Shown here: piece by piece, positions 45,318 to 54,876 of the stretch | Numbering within the stretch: position 1 is the first letter of the stretch | Layout: each line of letters starts with the position of its first letter | Source: Caldilineaceae bacterium | GTDB taxonomy: Bacteria > Chloroflexota > Anaerolineae > Caldilineales > Caldilineaceae | Length of the DNA stretch: 64,000 nt | Reading direction: 5' to 3' | Assembly: GCA_958295845.1 (NCBI GenBank) | Contig: OY282376.1 | Coordinates: 3,733,022 to 3,797,021 of the forward strand | Notes under the pieces: generated by a model | Told to the model about the DNA's origin: nothing | Database searches by the model: none | Seen by the model: only the letters and a program-made list of their open reading frames with translations | Program-made: the position numbers and the translations under genes

Positions 45318-47168
45318 ATGCCTCTTGATGTAGCCCCGGTTTTTCGCACGTACGAGACGCAACGAACGCTGAATCCACCAGGTATCCCCGCGTTGGCGCC
45401 AATGCCAACCGGAGAGACCGACGATACACGGCGCATCTGCGAACGGTTTGGCGAGGATATCGTTGCGGCGGGCCTGCACAACGGCAACCAGGTGGTGATG
45501 GTTGAGCCGTCACAACTGAAGGCGCTCGCCACTTTTCTGCGTGATGATCCCGGACTGAAATACGAGACGCTGATAGACGTTACCGGTTTGGACCGGTCGC
45601 ATTTGCCACTGAACGGCGATGCACGCTTTCAGGCGGTCTACCAGTTTCGCTCCTACTCGCGCAACCAGCACCTCACGGTCGTGGCCGACTGCGAAGATGA
45701 ACAGGGCGGCGACGGCAACCAGGCGCAGATCGACAGCCTGACCGGCGTGTACCGGGGGGCAGAATGGCCGGAGCGGGAGGCGTACGATTTAATGGGAATC
45801 CGCTTCGCCGGTCATCCTGACCTGCGGCGGATCCTTATGCCTAAGAATTGGCCCAACCACCCGCTGCAGAAGCAGGCGCCCCTGGGCGGGGAAGAGGTGC
45901 CTTTTACATTCACCTGGGACGATCCGGAGTTCGACACGCTTGGCACCCAGATACTGCCGGCGGAAAGCAAGGCCCCCGACCTGCCACCGGGGATGAGCCG
46001 GCAGAACATGGTCATCAATATGGGGCCGCACCATCCGAGCACGCACGGCGTCCTGCGCCTGGTCGTGGAGATGGACGGTGAGCGCATCGTGAGCATCGAC
46101 CCGGACCTGGGCTTCCTCCATTCCGGCTTCGAAAAGACTGGTGAAAACAAGCGCTATAAGGATTTCGTCTATTACACCGACCGGATGGACTATCTGTCGG
46201 CGATGTCGAACAATCTGGGCTACTGCCTGACCATCGAGCACATGCTGGGCCTGGAGATTCCGGAACGGGCGCAGGTGATCAGGGTGATCATGGCAGAGAT
46301 GCAGCGAATCGCGTCTCATCTGTTCTGGCTGGCGACGCACGTTCTGGATGTCTCGGGCACGGGAATGAGCCTCCTCATGTATGCGACGCGCGAAAGGGAG
46401 CGGATACTGGATCTGTTCGAGATGGCATGTGGGGCCAGGCTTACGGTCAGTTATATTCGCATCGGCGGCGTCTGGCAGGATTTGCCGGACGCTTTTATCG
46501 ATGAGTTGAAGGGTTTCCTGCGATTGATGCCGCAGAAGATCAGGGAGTACGAGGCGATGGTAACCGAGGCGCCGCTGTGGCAGGAGCGCCTGACAGGCAT
46601 CGGTTATATCAGCGCCGAAGACGCTCTGGGCATGGGTCTGACGGGGCCGATGCTGCGAGGCAGCGGCATCGACTGGGATCTGCGGCGCGATAGACCCTAC
46701 AGCGGCTACGAGGCATATGAGTTCGAGGTGCCGACCAGCGATAGCGGCGACTGCTACGGGCGCTTCATAATCCGTCTGGAAGAGATGCGTCAGAGTGTGC
46801 GCATTCTGGAGCAGGCGGTGGACAACCTACCAAGTGGCCTGTATAAGTCGAACAATCGCAAGGTAGCGCTGCCGCCGCGCGCCGAGTTGGACGTGAGTAT
46901 GGAAGCATTGATTCACCACTTCAAGCTGATGACCGAAGGCTTCCATGTGGCGCCCGGCTACTATTATAACGGCATCGAGAACAGCAAGGGCGAGTTGGGG
47001 TTTTACGTCTACAGTGACGGTTCGGCCAAGCCGTACCGGTTACACGTTCACGGGCCCAGCTTCAATAACCTTTACGCAATCGACCATATCAGTCGGGGTG
47101 AGATGCTATCCGACGTTGTAACCAACATCGGATCGATCGATATTGTACTTGGTGAGGTAGACCGATAG
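45318..47168 (+). CDS. nuoCD: NADH-quinone oxidoreductase subunits C and D, fused
   Basis: 616-residue fusion. Residues about 40-215 are NuoC-like (YETLIDVTGLD; EREAYDLMGIRFAGHPDLRR; ILMPKNWPNHPLQK). Residues about 232-616 are NuoD-like, starting NMVINMGPHHPSTHGVLRL and ending IGSIDIVLGEVDR, the quinone-site subunit related to hydrogenase large subunits. A fused NuoCD is also known from E. coli and others. GAGAG precedes the ATG. The linker between the parts (about 216-231) is Pro-rich and short. Confidence 0.96.
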   Translation: MPLDVAPVFRTYETQRTLNPPGIPALAPMPTGETDDTRRICERFGEDIVAAGLHNGNQVVMVEPSQLKALATFLRDDPGLKYETLIDVTGLDRSHLPLNGDARFQAVYQFRSYSRNQHLTVVADCEDEQGGDGNQAQIDSLTGVYRGAEWPEREAYDLMGIRFAGHPDLRRILMPKNWPNHPLQKQAPLGGEEVPFTFTWDDPEFDTLGTQILPAESKAPDLPPGMSRQNMVINMGPHHPSTHGVLRLVVEMDGERIVSIDPDLGFLHSGFEKTGENKRYKDFVYYTDRMDYLSAMSNNLGYCLTIEHMLGLEIPERAQVIRVIMAEMQRIASHLFWLATHVLDVSGTGMSLLMYATRERERILDLFEMACGARLTVSYIRIGGVWQDLPDAFIDELKGFLRLMPQKIREYEAMVTEAPLWQERLTGIGYISAEDALGMGLTGPMLRGSGIDWDLRRDRPYSGYEAYEFEVPTSDSGDCYGRFIIRLEEMRQSVRILEQAVDNLPSGLYKSNNRKVALPPRAELDVSMEALIHHFKLMTEGFHVAPGYYYNGIENSKGELGFYVYSDGSAKPYRLHVHGPSFNNLYAIDHISRGEMLSDVVTNIGSIDIVLGEVDR

Positions 47169-47235
47169 CTGTGCGGCTTTTGGATAGAGTCAGCGCCGGT
47201 CACCGAATACTGCTCACCGGCAACCGGGGTATGCA

Positions 47236-49212
47236 ATGATAACGGAACAGATGCGGCAGGAGATCGACGAGATACTGGCACGCTATCCCGCGGGCCGGCA
47301 GCGTTCGGGGATATTGCCGGCGCTCTACGTGATCCAGAGGGAGTACGGTTACTGCCCGGTGGATGCGCAGGACGAACTGGCAGAAATCCTGGGGATCGCG
47401 CCGGCGGAGGTTGGCGGGGTCGTCGGTTTCTATAACATGCTGCATGAGGCGCCCAAAGGCGAATATCACATCGAAGTCTGTACGAACGTGCCGTGCATGT
47501 TGCGGGGCGGGAACCAGTGCCTTCACAACTTCGAGAACGCGCTTGGCATTCATCATGGTGAGAAGACTGAGGACGGCAAGTTCGCGCTTGATCATATGGA
47601 GTGTCTGGGATCCTGCGTCACGGCGCCGATGGCGATTGTAACGGATCAGAAGACAGGCGAGATCCGTTATTTTGAGAATCTCGACTCGTCTGAGGATGTG
47701 GAGAAGGCGATCGATCTGCTCAAAGCGGGAAACGGCTTTCACACGTTGGAACGCTGGACGCCGGAGGCCGACCCGGACAACGAAGGCGCGTCCGACGGCC
47801 CTTACCGCCTCGGCGGGATGGAGCCGCGTTACCTGATGGACCGGCTCAATAAACCGGACAGCCACAGGATTGAGACCTATGAGGCAGACGGCGGCTATGC
47901 CACGGCCCAACGTGTCCTGAACGGGATTGAACCTGCCGATATGATCGATCAGATCAAGGACAGCGGTATCCGCGGCCGCGGCGGCGCCGGTTTCCCCACA
48001 GGTATGAAGTGGGGTTTTCTGCCGCCGGGCGTGCAACCTCGTTACATGGTCGTTAACGCTGACGAGTCGGAGCCCGGCACGTTCAAAGATCGCATCGTGA
48101 TGGAGTACGATCCGCATCAGCTGATCGAAGGCATCATTCTGAGCTGCCACGCGATTGAGTCGGAGAAGGCCTTCATCTATATACGCGGCGAATATTACTT
48201 TGCCTATGTGCGTTTGCAGGAGGCCCTGGCAGAGGCCACTGCCAAGGGCTATCTGGGTGAGAAGATTTTCGGCACCGACAAGAACCTGGACATTGTGCTG
48301 CACCGCGGGGCAGGCGCCTACGAGTGCGGTGAAGAGACCGCCCAGCTGACGAGCCTCGAAGGTTATCGGGGGCAGCCGCGCCTGAAGCCGCCCTTCCCCG
48401 CCGTGGAAGGCCTGTATGCCAAGCCGACGATTGTTAACAACGTCGAGTCGATCTGCAATGTGACGCATGTCATGCGTTACGGCGTCGAATGGTACAAGGA
48501 GTACGGCACTGAACGCAGCCCGGGCATGAGGATCTTTTGCCTGAGCGGCAACGTTAAGCGGCCAGGGCTCTACGAGCTTCCGCACGCCACGCCGTTGAGT
48601 GTACTGGTTAACGAATACGGGGGCGGCCCGGAGGACGAGAACCATCCGATCAAGGCAATCGTTCCGGGCGGGCTTTCGATGAAGCTGCTGACGCCGGACC
48701 AGTTCGACACGCCGCTGGACTACGAGAGCATAGCCGAGGCCGGATCGCTGTTGGGCTCGGCGGGCGTGATCGCAATCGACGACCGCACATCCATGGTCGA
48801 GGTCGCGCGGCGGACGCTCAGCTTCTATCGCGAAGAGAGCTGCGGCAAGTGTACGCCTTGCCGGGAAGGCACGGCCTGGCTGGAGAAGATCCTGCTGCGC
48901 ATCGAGGAAGGGCAGGGATTGGGCAAAGACCTGGAACTGATGGAGTTCATCGCCGACAATATCGCAGGCAAGAGCTTCTGCCCCTTTGGTGAGGCGTCGG
49001 TATGGGGACTGCAGAGCAATCTGCTCAAATTCCGACCGGAGTTTTCCTCGCAGATCGAGAGCACCAATCCGGACGAGATCGGCCCGGTACTGCCGATTCG
49101 CCCTGATTACCGCCCGAATACGCACGAGGAAAGCGGGCTGCGCGACAGCACGTTTGCCCCGGCTGGGGGGAACATCGTGCTGCATGATGACCTGGTGCCT
49201 GGGGACGACTGA
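47236..49212 (+). CDS. nuoEF: NADH-quinone oxidoreductase subunits E and F, fused
   Basis: 658-residue fusion of the two NADH-module subunits. The NuoE part (1 to about 160) has the 2Fe-2S ligands Cys82, Cys87, Cys123 and Cys127 (C-x4-C-x35-C-x3-C). The NuoF part (from about 185) has the FMN/NADH glycine-rich stretch GRGGAGFPTGMKWGF, NADESEPGTFKDR, and the 4Fe-4S ligands in CGKCTPCREG (Cys536, 539, 542) with a fourth Cys in SFCPFGEAS. No stop or frameshift separates the parts. The gene ends 11 bases before a Uma2-type nuclease gene. Confidence 0.95.
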   Translation: MITEQMRQEIDEILARYPAGRQRSGILPALYVIQREYGYCPVDAQDELAEILGIAPAEVGGVVGFYNMLHEAPKGEYHIEVCTNVPCMLRGGNQCLHNFENALGIHHGEKTEDGKFALDHMECLGSCVTAPMAIVTDQKTGEIRYFENLDSSEDVEKAIDLLKAGNGFHTLERWTPEADPDNEGASDGPYRLGGMEPRYLMDRLNKPDSHRIETYEADGGYATAQRVLNGIEPADMIDQIKDSGIRGRGGAGFPTGMKWGFLPPGVQPRYMVVNADESEPGTFKDRIVMEYDPHQLIEGIILSCHAIESEKAFIYIRGEYYFAYVRLQEALAEATAKGYLGEKIFGTDKNLDIVLHRGAGAYECGEETAQLTSLEGYRGQPRLKPPFPAVEGLYAKPTIVNNVESICNVTHVMRYGVEWYKEYGTERSPGMRIFCLSGNVKRPGLYELPHATPLSVLVNEYGGGPEDENHPIKAIVPGGLSMKLLTPDQFDTPLDYESIAEAGSLLGSAGVIAIDDRTSMVEVARRTLSFYREESCGKCTPCREGTAWLEKILLRIEEGQGLGKDLELMEFIADNIAGKSFCPFGEASVWGLQSNLLKFRPEFSSQIESTNPDEIGPVLPIRPDYRPNTHEESGLRDSTFAPAGGNIVLHDDLVPGDD

Positions 49213-49223
49213 GGAGTATTGTG

Positions 49224-49916
49224 ATGGTCGCTGTAGCGCCGCCAGTCTCGCCGGACCCAAGCGGGGAGGTCGAGAGTGCGAGAAGAAGAATACAGGAAAC
49301 AGTTCTACCAATTGGACCGGTAGAAGGTCTGCCCTTGCGACGGTTCACGTTGGATGAGTATCATTCACTGATTGAGACGGGCTTCTTCGATGAGGACGAA
49401 CGGGTCGAACTGCTCGAAGGAGTCTTGGTGTCGATGAGCCCGATATATCCGCCGCATGCAAATGCGGTCGATCTCCTTTTGCTTGTATTTTCGTCGCTTC
49501 TCACGCGGGGGGGAATTAGACTTCGAGTTCAGGCTCCTATTTCGATTTTGGATTCAGAGTCCGAACCGGAAACGGACTTGACTCTTTTGAAGGACATGGG
49601 TGCAGCATTTGCGGAACGTCACCCCGGTCCGTCTGAAGTTTTCTTGTTGGTAGAGGTGGCCGAATCAAGCTTGAAAATAGATCGCTCCAAGAAGAGAGCC
49701 TTATATGCCCAAGCAGGGATAGCAGAGTACTGGATTTGGAATCTTGTCGATAATGTACTTGAGGTCTATCGCGATCCGAGCAGCTCGTCCTCGGGCGAGG
49801 CACTTTACCAGACCAAACTAACGTTAAGTCAAGGCATGTCAATTGCGCCACTTGCATTCCCTGATTTCCATGTCGCGGTAGACGATTTAATGTCGCCAGC
49901 CGCTGGCGAAGCCTGA
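49224..49916 (+). CDS. Uma2-family (DUF820) putative endonuclease
   Basis: 230-residue protein. The order of motifs is that of the Uma2/DUF820 family, which has a PD-(D/E)xK nuclease fold: FTLDEYHSLIETGFF and VELLEGVLVSMSP at the N-terminus, PETDLTLLK (the Asp of the motif), FLLVEVAESSLKIDRSKK (Glu and Lys) and YAQAGIAEYWIWNL. The family is common in cyanobacteria and Chloroflexota and its cellular role is unknown. It is inserted between nuoEF and nuoG on the same strand, with GAGGAG in the 11-base gap before its ATG. Its base composition is visibly more AT-rich than the flanking nuo genes, suggesting acquisition. Confidence 0.87.
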   Translation: MVAVAPPVSPDPSGEVESARRRIQETVLPIGPVEGLPLRRFTLDEYHSLIETGFFDEDERVELLEGVLVSMSPIYPPHANAVDLLLLVFSSLLTRGGIRLRVQAPISILDSESEPETDLTLLKDMGAAFAERHPGPSEVFLLVEVAESSLKIDRSKKRALYAQAGIAEYWIWNLVDNVLEVYRDPSSSSSGEALYQTKLTLSQGMSIAPLAFPDFHVAVDDLMSPAAGEA

Positions 49917-49966
49917 CTCTGACGAACTTGAAGAGTTTCTCCTCTTACTCGGAGACGTAATCGTCA

Positions 49967-52456
49967 ATGACAGATAACGTAACGCTCACAATCAATGAAA
50001 AGGAAGTATCGGTCCCTGCCAGGACGCTTCTGGTGGACGCGGCGCGGATGGCGGGCGTCGAGATTCCGGTCTTCTGCTCGCATCCCAAGCTGGACCCGGT
50101 CGGGTGCTGCCGCATGTGTTTGGTCGAGGTGGACGGCCCGCGCGGCACGGCGATGATGGCCTCCTGTACGATGCCGGTGGGCGACGGCATGGTTGTGCGT
50201 ACGGATACCGAACAGGTGCAGACGGTGCAGGAAGCAAACCTCGCCTTCATCCTGCTCAATCATCCGCTGGACTGCCCAATCTGCGACAAGGGCGGCGAGT
50301 GCCCGTTGCAGGACCAGACGATGCGTTTCGGACCGGGGATCAGCCAGCTGATCGAACCGAAGCGGCTGGCAAAGAAGCACTATGACATTTCCGACACGAT
50401 CGTGCTGGACCAGGAGCGGTGCGTCCTCTGCTGGCGCTGCATCCGCTATCTGGAGGAGTGGGAGGACAAGCCGCAACTTGGTCTTTTCGAGCGGGGCAGC
50501 GATACGATCGTCGACATCCAGGATGGGCGCCCCGTCGACGCCAAGACCAGCGGCAATATCATTGACCTTTGCCCGGTCGGGGCGCTGACAAACCGCGTTT
50601 CGCGTTTTGCCTATCGTCCCTGGGAGATCGAGCGGACGCCGAGCGTCTGTTTGCACTGTTCGGTGGGCTGCAATGTGCGGTTGGACAGCCGTACGCACCA
50701 GTTGCGGCGCATCGTCGGCCGCGAAAACATGCAGGTCAACGACCAGTGGATTTGCGATAAGGGCCGCTTCGCCCACGCGTGGGTAAACGACGAGAAGCGA
50801 CTGGCTGCACCGCAGTTGCGCAAGGACGGCAAGCTGACCCCTGTACAGTGGGGCGAGGCACTGGCCTTCATCGCGGAAAAGCTGAACGGCATCAAGGAGA
50901 AGTACGGCGCAGATAGCGTGGGCGCAATCGGCAGCGGCAAGATAAGCAACGAGAGCAATTATGCGCTGCAACGATTCATGCGTGCGGTGATCGGGACGAA
51001 CAACATCGATCACCGCGACGGCGGCGAGGTCGCTGCCCTGCCCACCGGGCTGCCGGCACTGGCAGAACTGATGAAACCGCAGTACGGGCCAGACCCACAG
51101 GTCGATACGGTACTGCTATTTGGTGTGGACCCGAGCGAGGAGTTGCCTGTTCTGGACCTGCACCTGAAGAGGGCGGTCCTTCGAGGCGGGGTCAAACTGA
51201 TCATCGCCCACGCCCGCCAGATCGAGTTGACGCGATACAACGGCCCCTACCTGTCTTACGTGCCGGGAGAAGAGTCTTCGCTGATAAGCCGCCTTACTCA
51301 GGCTGTGCAGGGTTCGGACCAGTCCGAAGACGAGGCAGCGATATCGGCAGCGGCCAAACTGTTGAAGGAGAGCGAGAGCTCGCTGATTGTTTACGGGCCG
51401 ATGGCAGCGCGGGGCGAGAATGGACCTGGTGTCCGCAGCGGGCTGGAACAGCTCGTCCTGGCGGCCGGCGAGGGGGCACGACTGGCCTATGCCGGCTTGG
51501 ACGGCAATGCGCAGGGCTGCCGCGATATGGGTGTTCTTCCTGACAGGTTGCCCGGCCATTTCCCGCTTGATGACGCCGACGCCAGAGCGCGGCTGGAAGC
51601 GCTTTGGGGCTGCAATCTTCCCACTTTCTCTGGCTACACATACAAGCAGATGCTGGACAGCCAGGAAATGAAGGCCCTCTTCGTGAACGGGGCCGACCCG
51701 GCGACCGAATCGCCGGACTGGTCGGCCAGTTTGGAGGACTTGGAGCTGCTGGTTGTCACCGATCTGCTGCCGACGGCGACTGCTCAGAAGGCTGACGTTG
51801 TGCTGCCGGCCCTGGGGTGGTCGGAGAGCGACGGCACCTACACCAATCTGGAGCGTCGCGTGCAGCGGGCGCCAAAGGCGGTCACCGATCCGAAGTCACG
51901 AGCGGCGGCGGACTGGATGATATTTGCGCACCTGGCCAAGCAGATGGGTGCGGACTGGTCATTTTCCGACGCTCACAGTGTGACTGCTGCTATCACTCAA
52001 GCTATCCCCGCGTATGGGGAACTGACGTGGGAGGCACTGGGCGATCAGGGCCGCCAGTGGGACGCCAGTTGCGCGCCGACGGAGGACGCTTCCGCAGGGC
52101 GCACGTCAGAGGAAGTCCCAGCATCCGCGGCTGAAGATGCCGAATATCCACTCAGCCTTGTCACCGGTACTGTCCTGTACGACGGCGGCACGCTCTTCGG
52201 CCTGACCGAGGAGATGCACGGCATGGCACATGGGGCGACAGTCACTCTGAACCCTGCCGATGCGGCAAAGTATGGTCTCGACGCGGGCAGTGCGGTTACG
52301 GTGCGGAGCGAGCAAGGAAACCTGGATCTGACTGTGGCGGTCGACGCGCAGGTGCAGACGGGCTGCGCCTGGATTCCGGAGAGTTTGCCCGGTGCGCCGG
52401 TGGGCGCGCTGCTCAACGGCAGCTTTACGCAGCGGGTCAAAGTGGAAAGGCGTTAA
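49967..52456 (+). CDS. nuoG: NADH-quinone oxidoreductase subunit G
   Basis: 829-residue iron-sulfur subunit. N-terminal 2Fe-2S domain with Cys37, Cys48, Cys51 and Cys67; the His/Cys-ligated 4Fe-4S site (His99, Cys103, Cys106, Cys112); the next site in [10 protein letters not shown] (Cys152, 155, 158) with a later Cys in DLCPVGAL; then CLHCSVGC followed by Cys after 27 residues, the CX2CX3CX27C motif of the extra cluster N7. The rest is a molybdopterin-oxidoreductase-like domain and a C-terminal beta-barrel domain ([10 protein letters not shown]). The N7 motif is present only in some bacterial complexes. Confidence 0.95.
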   Translation: MTDNVTLTINEKEVSVPARTLLVDAARMAGVEIPVFCSHPKLDPVGCCRMCLVEVDGPRGTAMMASCTMPVGDGMVVRTDTEQVQTVQEANLAFILLNHPLDCPICDKGGECPLQDQTMRFGPGISQLIEPKRLAKKHYDISDTIVLDQERCVLCWRCIRYLEEWEDKPQLGLFERGSDTIVDIQDGRPVDAKTSGNIIDLCPVGALTNRVSRFAYRPWEIERTPSVCLHCSVGCNVRLDSRTHQLRRIVGRENMQVNDQWICDKGRFAHAWVNDEKRLAAPQLRKDGKLTPVQWGEALAFIAEKLNGIKEKYGADSVGAIGSGKISNESNYALQRFMRAVIGTNNIDHRDGGEVAALPTGLPALAELMKPQYGPDPQVDTVLLFGVDPSEELPVLDLHLKRAVLRGGVKLIIAHARQIELTRYNGPYLSYVPGEESSLISRLTQAVQGSDQSEDEAAISAAAKLLKESESSLIVYGPMAARGENGPGVRSGLEQLVLAAGEGARLAYAGLDGNAQGCRDMGVLPDRLPGHFPLDDADARARLEALWGCNLPTFSGYTYKQMLDSQEMKALFVNGADPATESPDWSASLEDLELLVVTDLLPTATAQKADVVLPALGWSESDGTYTNLERRVQRAPKAVTDPKSRAAADWMIFAHLAKQMGADWSFSDAHSVTAAITQAIPAYGELTWEALGDQGRQWDASCAPTEDASAGRTSEEVPASAAEDAEYPLSLVTGTVLYDGGTLFGLTEEMHGMAHGATVTLNPADAAKYGLDAGSAVTVRSEQGNLDLTVAVDAQVQTGCAWIPESLPGAPVGALLNGSFTQRVKVERR

Positions 52457-53437
52457 ATGGACTGGCTACAGGTATTGGTCTTCCCGGCCATCCGCGCACT
52501 GATACTGATATTCGTCCTGCTGACCGGTTTCGCGTACCTCACCTGGTTTGAGCGCAAACTGCTGGCCCGCTTCCAGGTGCGATACGGTCCAAACAGGGCG
52601 GGCAAGTTCGGTCTCCTGCAGCCGGCCGCGGACGCGGTCAAGGCGTTTTTCAAAGAAGAGATCATCCCCAATCACGTCGACAAGCCGGTCTATCTGTTGG
52701 CGCCGGCGCTGGCCCTCGTGCCGGCGCTGATCATCTGGGCGGTAATCCCGATCGCCAAGGGAACGCCTGTCATCGCTGACGTGAATATCGGTTTTCTGTG
52801 GATTCTGGCGGTGGCGGGAATCGAGAGCTACGGCATCATTCTGGCGGGTTGGAGCAGCAACAACAACTATTCGCTGCTCGGCGCGCTGCGCTCGTCGGCG
52901 CAGATGGTGTCTTACGAACTGCCACTGGGCCTCTTTCTGGTCAGCATTCTGATTTTGGCGGGCAGCTTCAGCCTTGTCGACCTGGTCGAGGGCGTCCGTC
53001 CATGGTGGGAGTGGATCTGGCTTTGGCTGGCCTTTCCGTTCTTCTTCATCTGTATACTGGCTGAAACGAACCGCAGCCCATTCGACTTGCCAGAAACGGA
53101 AAACGAATTGGTGGCTGGATTTCAGACAGAGTACGGCGGCATGAAGTTCGCGCTGTTCTTCATCGCCGAGTACGTCAACATGATCTCCACCAGCGCGATT
53201 ATGGCGACCCTTTTCTTTGGCGGTTGGAAGGGCCCATTCGCTGAGCAGTACATCTGGCTGGGACCGATATATCTCTTGATCAAGGTCGTCGTTCTGCTCT
53301 TCCTTTTTGTCTGGGTACGGGCCAGTATCGGCCGGCCCCGCTATGACCAGTTGATGAAGTTCTGCTGGAAGTTCCTGTTGCCTCTGAGTCTGGTCTATGT
53401 GAGTATTTCGGCAGTCCTGGCAGTTTTTCTGAAGTAA
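52457..53437 (+). CDS. nuoH: NADH-quinone oxidoreductase subunit H, cluster 2
   Basis: 326-residue quinone-site membrane subunit of normal length. Conserved: [40 protein letters not shown] and [20 protein letters not shown]. The ATG follows the nuoG stop without a gap. It is closer to the common bacterial NuoH in length than the cluster 1 copy. Confidence 0.96.
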   Translation: MDWLQVLVFPAIRALILIFVLLTGFAYLTWFERKLLARFQVRYGPNRAGKFGLLQPAADAVKAFFKEEIIPNHVDKPVYLLAPALALVPALIIWAVIPIAKGTPVIADVNIGFLWILAVAGIESYGIILAGWSSNNNYSLLGALRSSAQMVSYELPLGLFLVSILILAGSFSLVDLVEGVRPWWEWIWLWLAFPFFFICILAETNRSPFDLPETENELVAGFQTEYGGMKFALFFIAEYVNMISTSAIMATLFFGGWKGPFAEQYIWLGPIYLLIKVVVLLFLFVWVRASIGRPRYDQLMKFCWKFLLPLSLVYVSISAVLAVFLK

Positions 53438-53462
53438 GAACCGCAGAGGAAAGAGGTTTTCA

Positions 53463-53933
53463 ATGGAGTTGGGTAATTTCTTTAAGGGCGCTTCCGAGAT
53501 CGGCAGAGCGATGGGTGTGACGCTAAAACACCTGCGCCAGAGGCCGGTTACGGTGGAGTTTCCTCACGAGGATATTCCGATCTATCCCCGCTTCCGCGGT
53601 CGTCATGAGCTGCGGCGCTATTCCAACGGACTGGAGCGATGCATTGGCTGCTGTCTGTGCGAAGCCGCCTGCCCCACTGAAGCGATCCACGTAGAGGCGG
53701 CAGAGAACGACCCGGATGCGCCGCTCTCGCCGGGCGAGCGTCACGCCAAGGTTTACGAACTGAATCTGCTGCGATGCGTGTTTTGCGGTGACTGCGAAGA
53801 GGCCTGCCCTACGGAAGCCATCGTTCTCGGTCACGACTTTGCCATGGCCAACTACGAGCGGAAGGACTTCGTGCTGACCAAAGAGGAGCTTCTTAATCCA
53901 GGCATGCCCAAAGTGATCATTCGACCGGAGTAA
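53463..53933 (+). CDS. nuoI: NADH-quinone oxidoreductase subunit I
   Basis: 156-residue ferredoxin-like subunit with two 4Fe-4S clusters (N6a, N6b): Cys60, 63, 66, 70 in [16 protein letters not shown], and Cys105, 108, 111, 115 in [16 protein letters not shown]. The sequence [16 protein letters not shown] before the first motif is typical. No copy is present in cluster 1. Confidence 0.97.
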   Translation: MELGNFFKGASEIGRAMGVTLKHLRQRPVTVEFPHEDIPIYPRFRGRHELRRYSNGLERCIGCCLCEAACPTEAIHVEAAENDPDAPLSPGERHAKVYELNLLRCVFCGDCEEACPTEAIVLGHDFAMANYERKDFVLTKEELLNPGMPKVIIRPE

Positions 53934-53939
53934 CTTTTC

Positions 53940-54485
53940 ATGAGTTGGTCGCTTCTGTTTTTCCTGCTTGTTGGCGCCGTCAGCCTGGCGGCAGCTTTGG
54001 GCGTGGTGACAAGCCGTCAGCCGGTGCACAGCGCGCTGTTTCTGCTCACCAATTTCGCCACCCTGGCAGTTCTCTATATTACTCTGGATGCGCAGTTCCT
54101 GGCGGCAGCGCAGGTGATCGTGTATGCGGGGGGAATTGTCATTTTGATACTGTTTGTGATTATGCTCATCGGTGGCGATACGAACGACTTCAGCGCGGCA
54201 CAGCGGGCATGGAGTCGCACCGTGGGCATTGCGCTGGGGGTCATCTTACTCCTGACGGTCTCCTACAGCGTGCTTTCGCGCATGATGGGCCCCTCTGAAG
54301 AAAGTGTGGCGCTCCTGCAGGGCGGAACGCCGAAGGCCGTCGGTATCGCCCTGTTTACGAATTATGTACTTCCCTTTGAGTTGATCGCTCTCCTGTTGCT
54401 TGTCGCGCTGATCGGCGCTCTTGTGCTGGGCCGCCAGCCGGAGGGCGCAGGCGATGGCATCCCGTCCGTCAAGGCGAACGAATGA
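53940..54485 (+). CDS. nuoJ: NADH-quinone oxidoreductase subunit J, cluster 2
   Basis: 181-residue subunit with five helices. The conserved segment reads LAAAQVIVYAGGIVILILFVIML, followed by a polar loop and a final LLLLVALIGALVLGRQ. The stop overlaps the nuoK start (ATGA), so the two are translationally coupled. It starts 6 bases after nuoI. Confidence 0.96.
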   Translation: MSWSLLFFLLVGAVSLAAALGVVTSRQPVHSALFLLTNFATLAVLYITLDAQFLAAAQVIVYAGGIVILILFVIMLIGGDTNDFSAAQRAWSRTVGIALGVILLLTVSYSVLSRMMGPSEESVALLQGGTPKAVGIALFTNYVLPFELIALLLLVALIGALVLGRQPEGAGDGIPSVKANE

Positions 54486-54787
54486 TGGTAGAGACTAGCT
54501 TATACCTGGTGCTGGCCGCCATGATCTTTACTGTCGGCGCCACTGGTGTCCTGCTGCGCCGCAACGCACTCATCATCTTCATGTGCATTGAAATGATGCT
54601 CAACAGCGTGAACCTGACGTTGATCGCGCTCGCGCGCCAGTGGGGCAATCTCGAGGGGCAGATTTTCGTCTTCATGATCATGGCAGTGGCCGCGGCCGAG
54701 GTAGCGGTCGGGCTGGCAATCCTGATCGCCAATGTCCGGCATCGTGAGAGCATCAACATTGATGAGATCAATCTGTTGAAGTGGTGA
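54482..54787 (+). CDS. nuoK: NADH-quinone oxidoreductase subunit K, cluster 2
   Basis: 101-residue three-helix subunit; the proton-path glutamates are in FMCIEMMLNSVNLTLIAL and AVAAAEVAVGLAILIANVRHR. The start overlaps the nuoJ stop. An 89-base gap to nuoL follows, with no obvious element. Confidence 0.97.
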   Translation: MMVETSLYLVLAAMIFTVGATGVLLRRNALIIFMCIEMMLNSVNLTLIALARQWGNLEGQIFVFMIMAVAAAEVAVGLAILIANVRHRESINIDEINLLKW

Positions 54788-54876
54788 CTTCCAGATTCTG
54801 TCTTTGGTAGTTCCCTGCTCAAGCGGCAGCACACAAGAGCCGATAACGACCGACCGAGAGCTGTAATGAGGAATCT

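Noticed and set aside
47200-49311. 703-codon open frame on the minus strand opposite nuoEF
   Set aside because: It is the antisense shadow of nuoEF, which has intact cysteine and FMN motifs. The antisense translation has no recognisable domain and is Arg/His/Leu-biased, as expected from GC-rich codons.
49964-51013. 349-codon minus-strand frame opposite nuoG
   Set aside because: Shadow of nuoG, whose iron-sulfur motifs are complete.
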